Source: FEN-1297 sp046705645
GTDB lineage: Bacteria; Bacteroidota; Ignavibacteria; Ignavibacteriales; Ignavibacteriaceae
Length of the DNA stretch: 19,660 nucleotides
Assembly (NCBI GenBank): GCA_046705645.1
Contig: JBJKQE010000030.1
Span: 1-19,660 of the forward strand
Direction of reading: 5' to 3'
Positions 1 through 8,928 of this stretch are shown piece by piece. Below the pieces are notes generated by a model that did not search any database, had not been told where the DNA came from, and saw only the letters and a program-made list of their open reading frames with translations. A program made the translations under genes and the position numbers. The first letter of the stretch is position 1. Each line of letters opens with the position of its first letter.

Positions 1-1250
1 GAAAAACCTGTTCTAACATACGGAATCCAATCCATAGGTTTCCATTCGGTACCGAAAGAAAACCTGGGATTTAAACTGTTCCCAGGTTCATCGTTCAAAC
101 CTTGGTTGTAATCGAATGCAAAGAGCAATGTGCCAGGAAATTTATTTTCATTAAGATTTAAAAAATATGAAACACCAGCTCTGACTGCTGTGGGTAAACT
201 TGTTGTAAAATTTCCGGTACTATCTTTGGTTTCCCTAAATCTATTTGATAAAGAATCGAGAACATCCGGCTGCGAAAGGTCGGTAACAGCATACTGGCCT
301 GTATAACTTATTAAAACAGTATTTTCACTCCAATCAATTTTCCCTATATCTGTTACTGCAAGTGAAATATTCCAAACTTTACTTATTGAAGTGTTTACCC
401 CGAGATCAATTCCATATCCAGTTCCTGCAGGACTTGGGAAGGGGCTGGCTTTTATCGATTGAATTACACTGTCGGAACTGTTGTTTTGTATCAAGTTATC
501 AGAACAGGTACCGATAACATTGTTATCTGCAAATAAATTTATCTGGTCATAATTACCGGTTTGCAGGTATGAATTAACTTTAGTGTCTTTTACATAATAA
601 AAACCGTTGACAAGTTTAATTGAGACACCGGCATATAATTTATCTTGCCCTTTTAAATCCCAATTTAGTACTTCTCTTGCATAAGATATGGAATATTCCC
701 TTAACCACCAGGATTTTACGGATGCATCATTTATATTATATTCTTGATTTACTTGATTACCGTTTAATAATAAATCTGTAATTCCGTGGGGAAATTTGAA
801 TTCGCCTTCAACAAAATCTTTCATTGAAACGGCAAAAGCACCGATATTTTTATTTACGTTATAAGAAAGTGAAAAAAGATTAATTGATGCGCTTGTATAT
901 ACCAATCCGCCGTTTTTAAAAAGTGAATTTAAATTTTGTTTATCATTATCATTTAGAACTCTGGGCTGTCCAAAATAGTAATTCACGTTTTGAAGGTCCA
1001 AAAAATTTGTTCCTGCACCTAAAGAGAGAAAAGGAACCGGCAGAATTGTATTAAAAGTTAAAGAATTATCCGAAGCAATTGCAAGATTTGACGGATTTAT
1101 CCCGATTGAAAAAACATTTTTTGAAACAGCATTGTAAGTCTTCCCCATTGACATACTTCTTGCATCTGAAGAGCCGATCGATCCCGTTTGCGCCAGGGAA
1201 ATCCCGCAAATCTGAATTACTAAAACCGATATACAAAATATTTTTTTCAA
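1..1250 (-). CDS. Outer-membrane beta-barrel protein, DUF5723-like, 3' end cut by the window
   Basis: Reading the minus strand from a TTG at 1250..1248 gives an open frame to the left edge, about 416 residues with no stop, so the C-terminus is missing. The first ~20 residues (MKKIFCISVLVIQ...SLAQ) are a clear Sec signal peptide ending in AQ. The mature start has the 'SSDARSMSMGKTYNAVSKNVFSIG' style, followed by INPSNLA; this GxxxAxxxNPxxLA pattern opens FadL/DUF5723-type barrels. The rest alternates aromatic and polar strands with long loops, as expected of an outer-membrane barrel. The TTG start is chosen because AGGTGA sits 7 nt upstream and the signal peptide begins exactly there. The gene lies 23 bp after the lipoprotein gene, so the two are probably co-transcribed. 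Transported substrate or partner is unknown. Confidence 0.8.
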   Translation of the reverse strand, partial: MKKIFCISVLVIQICGISLAQTGSIGSSDARSMSMGKTYNAVSKNVFSIGINPSNLAIASDNSLTFNTILPVPFLSLGAGTNFLDLQNVNYYFGQPRVLNDNDKQNLNSLFKNGGLVYTSASINLFSLSYNVNKNIGAFAVSMKDFVEGEFKFPHGITDLLLNGNQVNQEYNINDASVKSWWLREYSISYAREVLNWDLKGQDKLYAGVSIKLVNGFYYVKDTKVNSYLQTGNYDQINLFADNNVIGTCSDNLIQNNSSDSVIQSIKASPFPSPAGTGYGIDLGVNTSISKVWNISLAVTDIGKIDWSENTVLISYTGQYAVTDLSQPDVLDSLSNRFRETKDSTGNFTTSLPTAVRAGVSYFLNLNENKFPGTLLFAFDYNQGLNDEPGNSLNPRFSFGTEWKPMDWIPYVRTGF

Positions 1251-1257
1251 ACTTTAT

Positions 1258-1263
1258 TCACCT
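1258..1263 (-). promoter_or_regulatory. Shine-Dalgarno AGGTGA deciding the TTG start of the barrel gene
   Basis: On the minus strand AGGTGA lies 7 nt before the TTG at 1250, inside the 23-bp gap after the lipoprotein stop. It fits the anti-Shine-Dalgarno end of 16S rRNA and is the main reason for choosing a TTG start. Confidence 0.7.
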
Positions 1264-1273
1264 AATCTAAAAA

Positions 1274-2851
1274 TTAATTATTAACTCTGTATTTTACTTT
1301 TCCGGTTACTATAATTTTAATTTTGTCCGTAGGTCTGATAACAACGACCGGCGGCGGATCTTGAATAGCATTTTTGGAATTAACACTTACACTAAATATT
1401 GCGAAGTATGCATCCGCAAAATCATTTATATTGGTTGAGTCCAATTGAACTATTGCTGTAGTGGCAGATGTCTTATATGCTGTTCCATTTTGATTTATCG
1501 GAGCCCCGGGAAAATATATGGAATCACTTCCGTCTGCATTATTTCTAATTGTGAAAAGAGGATGATAATCTTTATCAGCCATTGTGATCCGCAGATAAGA
1601 TGTTAACGGAATTCCGTTTTCGGATGATATTGTAAGATTTACCGATCTTGCGCTTCTTATTTTATTTCTTTCATTAGGAGAAATAGAATTAATATTCGTA
1701 GTATCAGTAAGTGTTAAAGTTTTTAGTGATAAATAGCTTGTTGTTGAAAAGTGAGTACAGAATCTTACAGAATCCTTAACTTCGGCTTTTCCTGCTTTAA
1801 AATTAGGATTCATTATATATTCGGCATTCAATAAAACTTTATCGGGTAAAAAAGCAATAAAATCATTAACATTACTGTTTTTTTCCGTAAAAACTTTCTG
1901 ATAACTTTTGTTATTAATCATAAAGTTCAGGTTGGAGTTTCCGGCACTGTCCTTCAAGAAAAATTGTGTTCCGTCTTTTCTTTCCCCGATAATATTTAAA
2001 TTCTTAACTTCAAAACCGAAAGGATTTGACACACTCGATATATAATCAACATTTAAATATAAATTGGCATTTTGTAAAAATACTTTATCTCTAAAATTAG
2101 CAGCCTCACCCAAATTCAAACTGAAGGAATCCGTACTATCGCCGAGAGATTTCGGCGGAATTACACCGTATACATAGTTAAAACCGAATTCTGAAAGTTT
2201 AAGATTTATATTTGCATAAGCTGAATTTGAAATAGATGAAGCTTTTATAATTATTTGTAAGCTGGTTTTATTAACATTAATTTGATTTGGAGGGATAAAA
2301 TAGTTATATCCTTTAAGATCGTTAATTACCGAATCCTGCATATTTGGTAAAGCTACTTTTTGAAACCGAAATTGTGTGCCGTTAGGACTGAAAACACCGG
2401 GACATAATATATCCAGGTTCACACTAAAAGGTGTCGGATTATCTATATAAAGAGCAAACTTGCCGTTTGAGAAAGAGGCGCTGTCAAGTTCGGCGTTTTC
2501 CGGCATGGGAATATATACCGTGTCGGATCTTGAATTATCAGCAGAAATTACCAGATTATTTAGTGTTGTCGGTTCAGTCAGTTGTAAAAAATTTGCAACA
2601 TTAACTTTCTGCACATACGTATCGGACTCCAATAAATAAACACTATCCCCGGTTGAAGTGCCTTCGCTTGAAATATAATTACTTGATTTAAATAAATCGT
2701 TTAATGCATATGAATGATTAATAATAGGGACATTTAAATCTACGTCCCATTTTGGAGCTACAAGATCTTTTGGTAAATCTACACAGCCTAACTTAGACAG
2801 TATAGTCAAAATGAAAATCGAAAAAAATAATTGTTTTAAAACCTTTCTCAT
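1274..2851 (-). CDS. Probable secreted lipoprotein of unknown function
   Basis: 525 residues from an ATG at 2851 with no recognisable Shine-Dalgarno. The N-terminus has basic residues (MRKVLKQ), a hydrophobic stretch and then Cys23 in a relaxed lipobox (KLGC; Lys at -3 is not classical). It is followed by a 'LPKDLVAPKWDVDLNVPI' segment of the kind that opens Bacteroidota/Ignavibacteria lipoproteins. The rest is rich in Ser, Asn, Thr and alternating strand-forming residues, suggesting beta-sandwich modules, with no catalytic motif I can recognise. It sits between the M1 peptidase (175 bp upstream) and the outer-membrane barrel (23 bp downstream), so an outer-membrane lipoprotein partner of that barrel is the simplest inference. 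Lipidation is likely but not certain because of the weak lipobox. Confidence 0.75.
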   Translation of the reverse strand: MRKVLKQLFFSIFILTILSKLGCVDLPKDLVAPKWDVDLNVPIINHSYALNDLFKSSNYISSEGTSTGDSVYLLESDTYVQKVNVANFLQLTEPTTLNNLVISADNSRSDTVYIPMPENAELDSASFSNGKFALYIDNPTPFSVNLDILCPGVFSPNGTQFRFQKVALPNMQDSVINDLKGYNYFIPPNQINVNKTSLQIIIKASSISNSAYANINLKLSEFGFNYVYGVIPPKSLGDSTDSFSLNLGEAANFRDKVFLQNANLYLNVDYISSVSNPFGFEVKNLNIIGERKDGTQFFLKDSAGNSNLNFMINNKSYQKVFTEKNSNVNDFIAFLPDKVLLNAEYIMNPNFKAGKAEVKDSVRFCTHFSTTSYLSLKTLTLTDTTNINSISPNERNKIRSARSVNLTISSENGIPLTSYLRITMADKDYHPLFTIRNNADGSDSIYFPGAPINQNGTAYKTSATTAIVQLDSTNINDFADAYFAIFSVSVNSKNAIQDPPPVVVIRPTDKIKIIVTGKVKYRVNN

Positions 2852-3026
2852 AAATACAACCCGGTAATTTACTCTATTAACTAATTTCTAATGACAAACT
2901 AAATAATAATTCCTTCCGGAGGTCTATGGCTTATTATCGAAGATAATTTAAAGCACTTTAGCTTTTCGGAGAGACAATGTTCTAGAGATTAAATAATAAA
3001 ATTTGTTTTTAGGCGAGTTTGATTTT

Positions 3027-5021
3027 TTACTTTAAAAAAATCATTTTTTTTGTACTGTGAAAATTGCCGGCGGTCAAGGAATAAAAATAAACACCGCTGC
3101 TTAGTTTTCCGTATAGAGATGCATTTGGAAAAGTAACTTGATATGTTCCTGATGATTGTTTTGAATCGACAAGAACCGCAACTTCCCGTCCTAATATATC
3201 GTAAACAACTAGTTTTACAGATGTATAATCACGTGCTTGAACCGGAATGGTATAAGTAATTTTTGTACCCGGGTTAAACGGGTTAGGGTAATTTTGCTCT
3301 AGCTGGAAGGATTGCGGTTTTGTTATATCTATAGAATCAAGAATTGCAATTTCCTTTAATATTTGCTGATTCGGATCGAAGGTTAAATAATTTGGCCTGC
3401 CTTTAACATACCAGGTAAATTGCTGAGAAATAGAATTATTGAAAACAGTAACGGTAGTGTCGCTTAATGATGTAGAAACTTTAACCTTAACAGGCATAGT
3501 AAAAAATAACGGGTCAGTATTTTTAGTTTGATTTATATTCAGATTTATTTGATATAAGCTATTTCCGATATCTTTAAAATTCCAATAAGCCGTATATTTA
3601 GGATAATTTTCTCCGTAAATCCATTCATCAAAAAAATATTTTAAACTTGATCCGTAAACTTTTTCCGCATCAGCTTCAAAATCTCTTGTTGTGGCTACGC
3701 CGTATTTTAATTTCGGGTCAGCAGCATAAGTTTTAAGTATTTTAAAAAATGTTGAGTCGCCTACAATTCCTCTTAACATATATAATACAACGGCTCCCTT
3801 TGCATAAGTTCTATTATAATTGAAAATATTATTTACGGAAGAAATATCCTGTACATATACAGAACCGACCGCCTGTTTAGCGGCATCCATATCCTGCAGA
3901 ATCATTGAGTTATAATAATCTTCTCCTCGAGTCGCTTCGAAATAAACTGCTTCGGAATAAGTTGCAAAACCTTCATTAAGCCATATATTCTGCCAGTCTT
4001 TACATGTAATCATATCTCCAAACCATTGATGAGAAAGCTCATGGGCTTGAATATCCTCACCAAAAGCACCGAGAGAAGTCATCGTCTGATGTTCCATTCC
4101 TCCGCCCCAGCCGAATTGCGCCTGTCCGTATTTTTCTTTTATAAACGGATATGGACCATATCTCTCCGAAAATATTTTTATCATATTAGCTGTTTTATCA
4201 AGATCTGATTTGGCAGAATCAAAATTTTCAGGATAAATGTAATTCACGATCGGCATAGAATCCGATTCCGAATAGTGATAATAGGTTGTGTAAACGGTAT
4301 AGTTTGAAATTGCAACGGAAATTAAATACTGCGCTATGGGATATTGATTCTTCCACTTGTATGTAGCAGTTCCATCATTGTTTTGAATTACATCTGTTAA
4401 CAAACCGTTTGATGCTGCTTTTAAATTGCTTGGGCAAGTAATCCAAACATCGGAAGAATCAGCCTTATCCGCGGGAGTATCTTTACAAGGCCACCAGTCA
4501 CTTGCTCCGTAGGGCTCGCTTAAAGACCATATTGCCGGTTTGCCGTTATGGCTGCCGAATTCAAAGCTGCCGAAGCCGCTTGTACCGGGTACGCCTTCAT
4601 AATAAACCATTACCGAAAACGATTGACCGTTACTGTAAACAGTATCCAATGTAATATACAGCTTTTCATTTGTGTGAGAAAATAAAAGCCGTTTATCTTT
4701 ACAAGTTACCGAATCAACAATAAGAACGTCTTGCAAATCAAGAAAAAAAGTTTTTAATGATTGAGCTTTGCTCAAAGCGTTTACAGTTACGGCTCCTTTT
4801 AAATAATTAGGCGAGTAAGTTATTTTTAAATTCAGTTTATAATAAGTTACGTCAATTGTAGAGTCGCCCGGATATTCAATTTTACTTATTTTTCTTTCGT
4901 TAAGATATTGTTTCTTTTCGGAGTTTAATAATATTTTCTTGCTTGATTGACCGGATATAAATGGCGAGGAACTTATCATAATTCCGAGCAATAAAAACCA
5001 GGTAAGTTTATTCGCTTTCAA
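3027..5021 (-). CDS. Secreted M1-family zinc aminopeptidase with C-terminal T9SS sorting domain
   Basis: 664 residues. The start is a TTG at 5021..5019; it is the only start that keeps the signal peptide (residues 1-24, ending ISGQ), since the upstream frame reaches a stop without another start codon. The M1 peptidase region shows the exopeptidase loop as GGMEH (307-311, a GAMEN variant), zinc motif HELSH (H327, E328, H331), third ligand E350 in NEGFAT, and Y406 in TYAKGA at the place of the transition-state tyrosine. A beta domain (about 480-560) leads to the sorting domain from about 571, with NYPNPFNPGTKI at 577-588, YDILGREV at 607-614 and SSGVYFYSL at 641-649. The protein should be exported by Sec, then released or anchored at the surface by type IX secretion, removing N-terminal residues from peptides. 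No Shine-Dalgarno is visible. Substrate preference cannot be read from the sequence. Confidence 0.93.
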   Translation of the reverse strand: MKANKLTWFLLLGIMISSSPFISGQSSKKILLNSEKKQYLNERKISKIEYPGDSTIDVTYYKLNLKITYSPNYLKGAVTVNALSKAQSLKTFFLDLQDVLIVDSVTCKDKRLLFSHTNEKLYITLDTVYSNGQSFSVMVYYEGVPGTSGFGSFEFGSHNGKPAIWSLSEPYGASDWWPCKDTPADKADSSDVWITCPSNLKAASNGLLTDVIQNNDGTATYKWKNQYPIAQYLISVAISNYTVYTTYYHYSESDSMPIVNYIYPENFDSAKSDLDKTANMIKIFSERYGPYPFIKEKYGQAQFGWGGGMEHQTMTSLGAFGEDIQAHELSHQWFGDMITCKDWQNIWLNEGFATYSEAVYFEATRGEDYYNSMILQDMDAAKQAVGSVYVQDISSVNNIFNYNRTYAKGAVVLYMLRGIVGDSTFFKILKTYAADPKLKYGVATTRDFEADAEKVYGSSLKYFFDEWIYGENYPKYTAYWNFKDIGNSLYQINLNINQTKNTDPLFFTMPVKVKVSTSLSDTTVTVFNNSISQQFTWYVKGRPNYLTFDPNQQILKEIAILDSIDITKPQSFQLEQNYPNPFNPGTKITYTIPVQARDYTSVKLVVYDILGREVAVLVDSKQSSGTYQVTFPNASLYGKLSSGVYFYSLTAGNFHSTKKMIFLK

Positions 5022-5119
5022 TATAAATATAAAAATTTTGTATTTGGAAAATTATGTTTTTAATATTGATAAACATATCTATGCGATTATAAAATTATTT
5101 AGATATAAAACACATCTGT

Positions 5120-5154
5120 ATTATCACTTAAAACTGTTTTAATACTTTGATAAT
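5120..5154. other. Two-part inverted repeat downstream of the AddB-like gene
   Basis: ATTATCA (5120-5126) pairs with TGATAAT (5148-5154), enclosing a second palindrome TTAAAAC-T-GTTTTAA (5128-5142). It lies 23 nt past the stop of the AddB-like gene and about 100 nt before the M1 start. It may end the upstream transcript or mark a regulator site, but there is no clear U-tract and it is entirely AT-rich, so chance is possible. Confidence 0.3.
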
Positions 5155-5177
5155 GTTTAAGGATTTGAAGTGATTTT

Positions 5178-8100
5178 TTAGTTAATTTCCTGTATTCTGC
5201 AAACAGGTCGGAAATTACAAAAGCAGCAGACTTTATTTTCCCTGTCATTCAATGTTGAAAGATTAAATTTGCCCGCTGAAATATCATTTACATATTTTCT
5301 AACGGTCTCACGACAAATATTAATTAATTCAATGTTGCTTTCCGTAATCTTTTCATCGTCCAATTTTGATCTTTGATTAAACAAGCCGATCAGCTTTTTA
5401 CCAAAATCATTCTCATCAAATTTTAAAGAATATATTTCCGCACCGGCAGGCTCAATATCTTTATTAAGCTGAGCTTTAATCATTTCTTTTGCAGCGAACA
5501 TGTAAAGAGGTAGTTGAAGAGATAAACCTTCACTTAATTCAATTAACGAAGGCTTTTTACCGCTTAATTTATAATCGATCACTTTATACCGTCCGCTTTG
5601 TTCATCAACATCTATTCGATCAATCTTTCCCCTCACACTTATATTATCGATTTTAACATTTTGAACTTTTATTAATCCATTATTATTATCTTTTATATTC
5701 CCGAAGCCGAGTTCAAAAAAAGAAGGTACGAATTCCCCGTTATTTTCTATTTCATTTATTAAAAACATATGTAAAATGGAATTTTTTCTGCTGCCGTTTA
5801 TTCCAAGGATTTTTTCTTTTTCATAAAATGTCAACGGGGAATTGAAATGAGCTTCTTCAATTACTTCATCTGCAATTTTAAAAAGCAAATCTTCAGCATA
5901 TTCATATTTATCCCGGCTTGTTTCATTTAATATTATTTTATCTTGATTTAACTTTTTATAAAATTTATATAAAACTTTGTGAAGCAGACTTCCCATTTCA
6001 AGAGCTTCAATTTCCTCGGTAGGTTCTTTAGCAGGCTTTAAATTAAGTACTCTTTCCGCAAAATATTTGTACGGGCATTTAGCATATGTTTCCAACTGGG
6101 AAATGGAGAACTCTTTCATTTCGAGATTTTCCAATTCAGCTTTACCTTCGTCAGAAAGATGTTCTTTGATAAAACCTGTAAATTCTGATTCTCCAAACGG
6201 AGTGTTTAGTCTTAGCTCATTTACATTTATAGAATTTTTAATTTTCTTCTTGTCAATACCAAATTCCAGCAAATCCAATTCGTTTATATTACTTCCTGGG
6301 TTGTCTTTCCCAAGCTCAATTAGAAGCTCTTCCTTTGAGTAAATTGTATCTGAATAATCTTTTTCGGTTTTTGTTTTTAAGGCAAACAAATTAGAAAATT
6401 CATCCAGAAAGTTTGACTCAACCAATTCTTTATTCTCTTCCCGGAAAGGATAAGTCAGGTAAAGCTGCTTTTCCCATGAACATAACGATTGGTAAAACTG
6501 ATATCTTTCTTCTGTTTGGTGATTAAGTTCGCTTCTGGCATAAGATCCCGAATAAAATATTTCAGGAGTATATCTTGTCGGTAAATCGCCGTCGCAAAGA
6601 CCTGAAACAAATAAATAATCAAACTTCAAACCTCTAATTTCATTTAATGTTGTAACCTGAACACCATAACCCGGTTTTTCTTTGATATTAAACCTTGACG
6701 AAACTACGGCAGTTCTGATATTATTTAATAAAAACGAAAGAGAAAATTTTTTATTTTTTCCATATTCAATTTCAAATAACTCAAATATTTCTTCAATTAA
6801 ATCAAAAAAAATAGTAACAGCTTTGATATTCTCTTCGGTCGAGTCGCCTTTATTGTTAATAATAGCGGCAGGGAGATTTAGAGAATATTTTAAGTTTGTA
6901 AGGTTCGTAATAAACCCTTTTAATGTTAAAGGTTTGGAAAACGGTAATAGAATTTTATGAAGCTTTTTTATATCCTCTGCTGCTCTTTCAAAAGAAAATT
7001 TATCCGATATTGAAAAGATCTCTTCATCATTATCCGAATCCTGAATTCTATTTATTGCATCGTAAATTGAATTTATCCAGTTATCAAATCCGGAAATTAT
7101 TTTCAAATTAACGGAAGTGCTTAAAAGGTTGGATGTATCGATTTCCGGTATTCTTAAATATCCGCCGCTTAAAGCTCTGAATATATTTTTATAATAATAA
7201 TCGTTTTCTATTATTTCCAGGAAATTGATTATCGAAATTACAGGTGATGATGAACTTAATTGAATACGGTCGGTTAAATTAAACGGTAAACCGTAAACGT
7301 TAAATATGTCTCTAATTATCGGCGAGTAATTGTGAATTAAATTAAATGCGACACATATTTTTTGCGGTTCAACATTTTTATTTACTATTAATTCCTTTAT
7401 TTCCTTAGCAATTAACTCAATTTCCTTTTCCCTGCTTAATGCATTTATTTTCGTAATGGAATTTTCAAATGATTTTATTTTCACCTTTACTTTTGGCCTA
7501 AATAATTTTTCCCTTACTTCAACCTGAAATTTATTTTGCATAGCGGGTGAAAGGTCTTTTACCGGTTTAAATCCTTTTTTTACAAGCTTATCGTAACATT
7601 TATCAAGATGGGAAAACAACAAAGGATTGTAGGAATAATAATCAAATGAAATGTATAAACTGCTGTTCTTAATTTCTGCAACTGAATTTATTATATCTAT
7701 TTCGGGAGATGTAAATTCGTCAAATCCGTTTATTATAATTAATTTTAAATCCGGATAAAGCTCTAAAAAATTTTTTTCGAAGATGGTTCCCTCTAGTTGA
7801 ATAAGTTCATTATATATATCCCCGGTCTCCATTACTTTTAATTTTTTACATTTCTCCAAATAAATTTTATATATAGCTGCAATATCTTCCGCCTTGGATT
7901 TTTCCGATCCGGTTAACGATCCGGCTTCAGTATTCAAATCAGCCGGAGATATTCCGTGTTTTTTATATTCGGAAATTACATTACGAATCCTTTCCAAGGT
8001 TCCGTGAGGAATTTCGTTCTTATAATTGGAAAAATATCTTAGCTCAGCTTCCTGAAAACTTTGTCTCAATAAGATTGAAGATGCAGCTTCACTTAGTACT

Positions 8101-8339
8101 TTATTAGGCTTTATGTTATTTTGAAATAATAAGCCGGAAGCAAGAGTACCGATTGTTTCCAGATTTATTTTTGATGATGCTTTTTTAGCGGTAAAAGAAA
8201 TAATTTCTTTTTTTAGCGACCTGATTTTTCTATTTGTAGGGACTATCAGTAAAAATTCATTCAGCAGACCTGATTTTATCTTTTCGTCTATTAAGAAATC
8301 CAAATTAATTGATGTAATATTACCTTTGGTCAGAATCAT
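5178..8339 (-). CDS. AddB-like PD-(D/E)XK nuclease with iron-sulfur cysteines (inactivated helicase fold)
   Basis: 1053 residues, the size of AddB/RexB subunits of recombination-repair helicase-nucleases. The N-terminus starts directly at 'LLIVPTNRKIRSLKK' (30-44), which corresponds to helicase motif Ia; no Walker A P-loop is present. A late helicase-like motif is seen around 562-590 (TLNEIRGLKFDYLFVSGL). The C-terminal nuclease domain has H787, D907 (GKIDRID), D922 and K924 (IDYK) and Q942 (LQLPLY), the expected PD-(D/E)XK set. C755 (AKCPYKYF) plus C1038, C1041 and C1047 (CxxCx5C) match the AddB 4Fe-4S cluster that staples the nuclease. Its ATG overlaps the CYTH stop as ATGA, so translation is coupled. 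The UvrD-type AddA partner is not in this window. Expected role: processing of broken DNA ends. Confidence 0.85.
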   Translation of the reverse strand: MILTKGNITSINLDFLIDEKIKSGLLNEFLLIVPTNRKIRSLKKEIISFTAKKASSKINLETIGTLASGLLFQNNIKPNKVLSEAASSILLRQSFQEAELRYFSNYKNEIPHGTLERIRNVISEYKKHGISPADLNTEAGSLTGSEKSKAEDIAAIYKIYLEKCKKLKVMETGDIYNELIQLEGTIFEKNFLELYPDLKLIIINGFDEFTSPEIDIINSVAEIKNSSLYISFDYYSYNPLLFSHLDKCYDKLVKKGFKPVKDLSPAMQNKFQVEVREKLFRPKVKVKIKSFENSITKINALSREKEIELIAKEIKELIVNKNVEPQKICVAFNLIHNYSPIIRDIFNVYGLPFNLTDRIQLSSSSPVISIINFLEIIENDYYYKNIFRALSGGYLRIPEIDTSNLLSTSVNLKIISGFDNWINSIYDAINRIQDSDNDEEIFSISDKFSFERAAEDIKKLHKILLPFSKPLTLKGFITNLTNLKYSLNLPAAIINNKGDSTEENIKAVTIFFDLIEEIFELFEIEYGKNKKFSLSFLLNNIRTAVVSSRFNIKEKPGYGVQVTTLNEIRGLKFDYLFVSGLCDGDLPTRYTPEIFYSGSYARSELNHQTEERYQFYQSLCSWEKQLYLTYPFREENKELVESNFLDEFSNLFALKTKTEKDYSDTIYSKEELLIELGKDNPGSNINELDLLEFGIDKKKIKNSINVNELRLNTPFGESEFTGFIKEHLSDEGKAELENLEMKEFSISQLETYAKCPYKYFAERVLNLKPAKEPTEEIEALEMGSLLHKVLYKFYKKLNQDKIILNETSRDKYEYAEDLLFKIADEVIEEAHFNSPLTFYEKEKILGINGSRKNSILHMFLINEIENNGEFVPSFFELGFGNIKDNNNGLIKVQNVKIDNISVRGKIDRIDVDEQSGRYKVIDYKLSGKKPSLIELSEGLSLQLPLYMFAAKEMIKAQLNKDIEPAGAEIYSLKFDENDFGKKLIGLFNQRSKLDDEKITESNIELINICRETVRKYVNDISAGKFNLSTLNDRENKVCCFCNFRPVCRIQEIN

Positions 8340-8848
8340 TTTGCTTTATTCTTTTCCATCATTAAATCTCTATATGATTTTCTTATTTCATTGTATTTGT
8401 TTAAATCCAAAAGTCCGATAATTGTTTTAAATCTTTTTTTAGCATCAGCTTTACCTTTAACGACAAGCGTTTCCAATTCAAGGAATGTCCCGAGACCTTT
8501 TACTTCATCCAGGTGAATTCTGGTGTTATCATACATGAATAATTTTCTTTCTTTTTCCACGATTGTTTCAATTAAGAAAAGATCCTTAAAAAATTTTTCA
8601 GGATTACCTGCAGAAAAATGAAGTACTTCATAATTGGAAAACCTGTCTTTCTCCTTTTCATTTCTCAGATATTTAATAATACTTTGATTGCCGTTTTCAA
8701 TTCTTAATTTTAGCAAACCGTATCCTGTTTTATAATAAACATCTTTTTGAATAAGCGTTTTTACAAATTTTGCCTTAATATTTTTTAAATTTTTCTTTAA
8801 TTCTCTATGTGATGCCAATTTTACTTTTAATTCGAGATTATAGGGCAT
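8336..8848 (-). CDS. CYTH-domain protein (class IV adenylate cyclase / thiamine-triphosphatase-like)
   Basis: 170 residues, spanning one CYTH domain. Visible family marks: N-terminal NLELK (4-8) where the family has ExExK, so the first glutamate is Asn; QKDVYYKT (34-41); KLRIENG (47-53); KYLR (59-62); EKERKLF (98-104); HLDEVKGLGTFLELE (112-126); and a C-terminal SYRDLM helix. CYTH enzymes bind triphosphates with Mg2+ or Mn2+ in a beta tunnel; members make cAMP or hydrolyse thiamine triphosphate or inorganic triphosphate, and sequence alone does not separate these. The start is supported by AGAGGA close before the ATG. It overlaps the AddB-like gene by 4 bp and follows the methyltransferase by 80 bp, with no terminator seen between. 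Confidence 0.85.
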   Translation of the reverse strand: MPYNLELKVKLASHRELKKNLKNIKAKFVKTLIQKDVYYKTGYGLLKLRIENGNQSIIKYLRNEKEKDRFSNYEVLHFSAGNPEKFFKDLFLIETIVEKERKLFMYDNTRIHLDEVKGLGTFLELETLVVKGKADAKKRFKTIIGLLDLNKYNEIRKSYRDLMMEKNKAK

Positions 8849-8928
8849 ATATCCTCTTTTGGTTGGCTTAATAATAAATCCGATTCAATAAATAGATATG
8901 AAGGTTTAATTAATTCCGTAACTTATTT

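Noticed and set aside
1079..1270. Short plus-strand open frame at the start of the barrel gene
   Set aside because: It lies antisense to the signal peptide and first strands of the barrel gene, which has a good SD and a recognisable protein.
2950..2965. Small hairpin AAAGC-acttta-GCTTT after the M1 gene
   Set aside because: Only a 5-bp stem without a following T-tract; too weak to call a terminator in AT-rich DNA.
6067..7111. Three plus-strand open frames of 62-92 codons
   Set aside because: All lie inside the AddB-like gene on the other strand, whose catalytic residues are intact across them.
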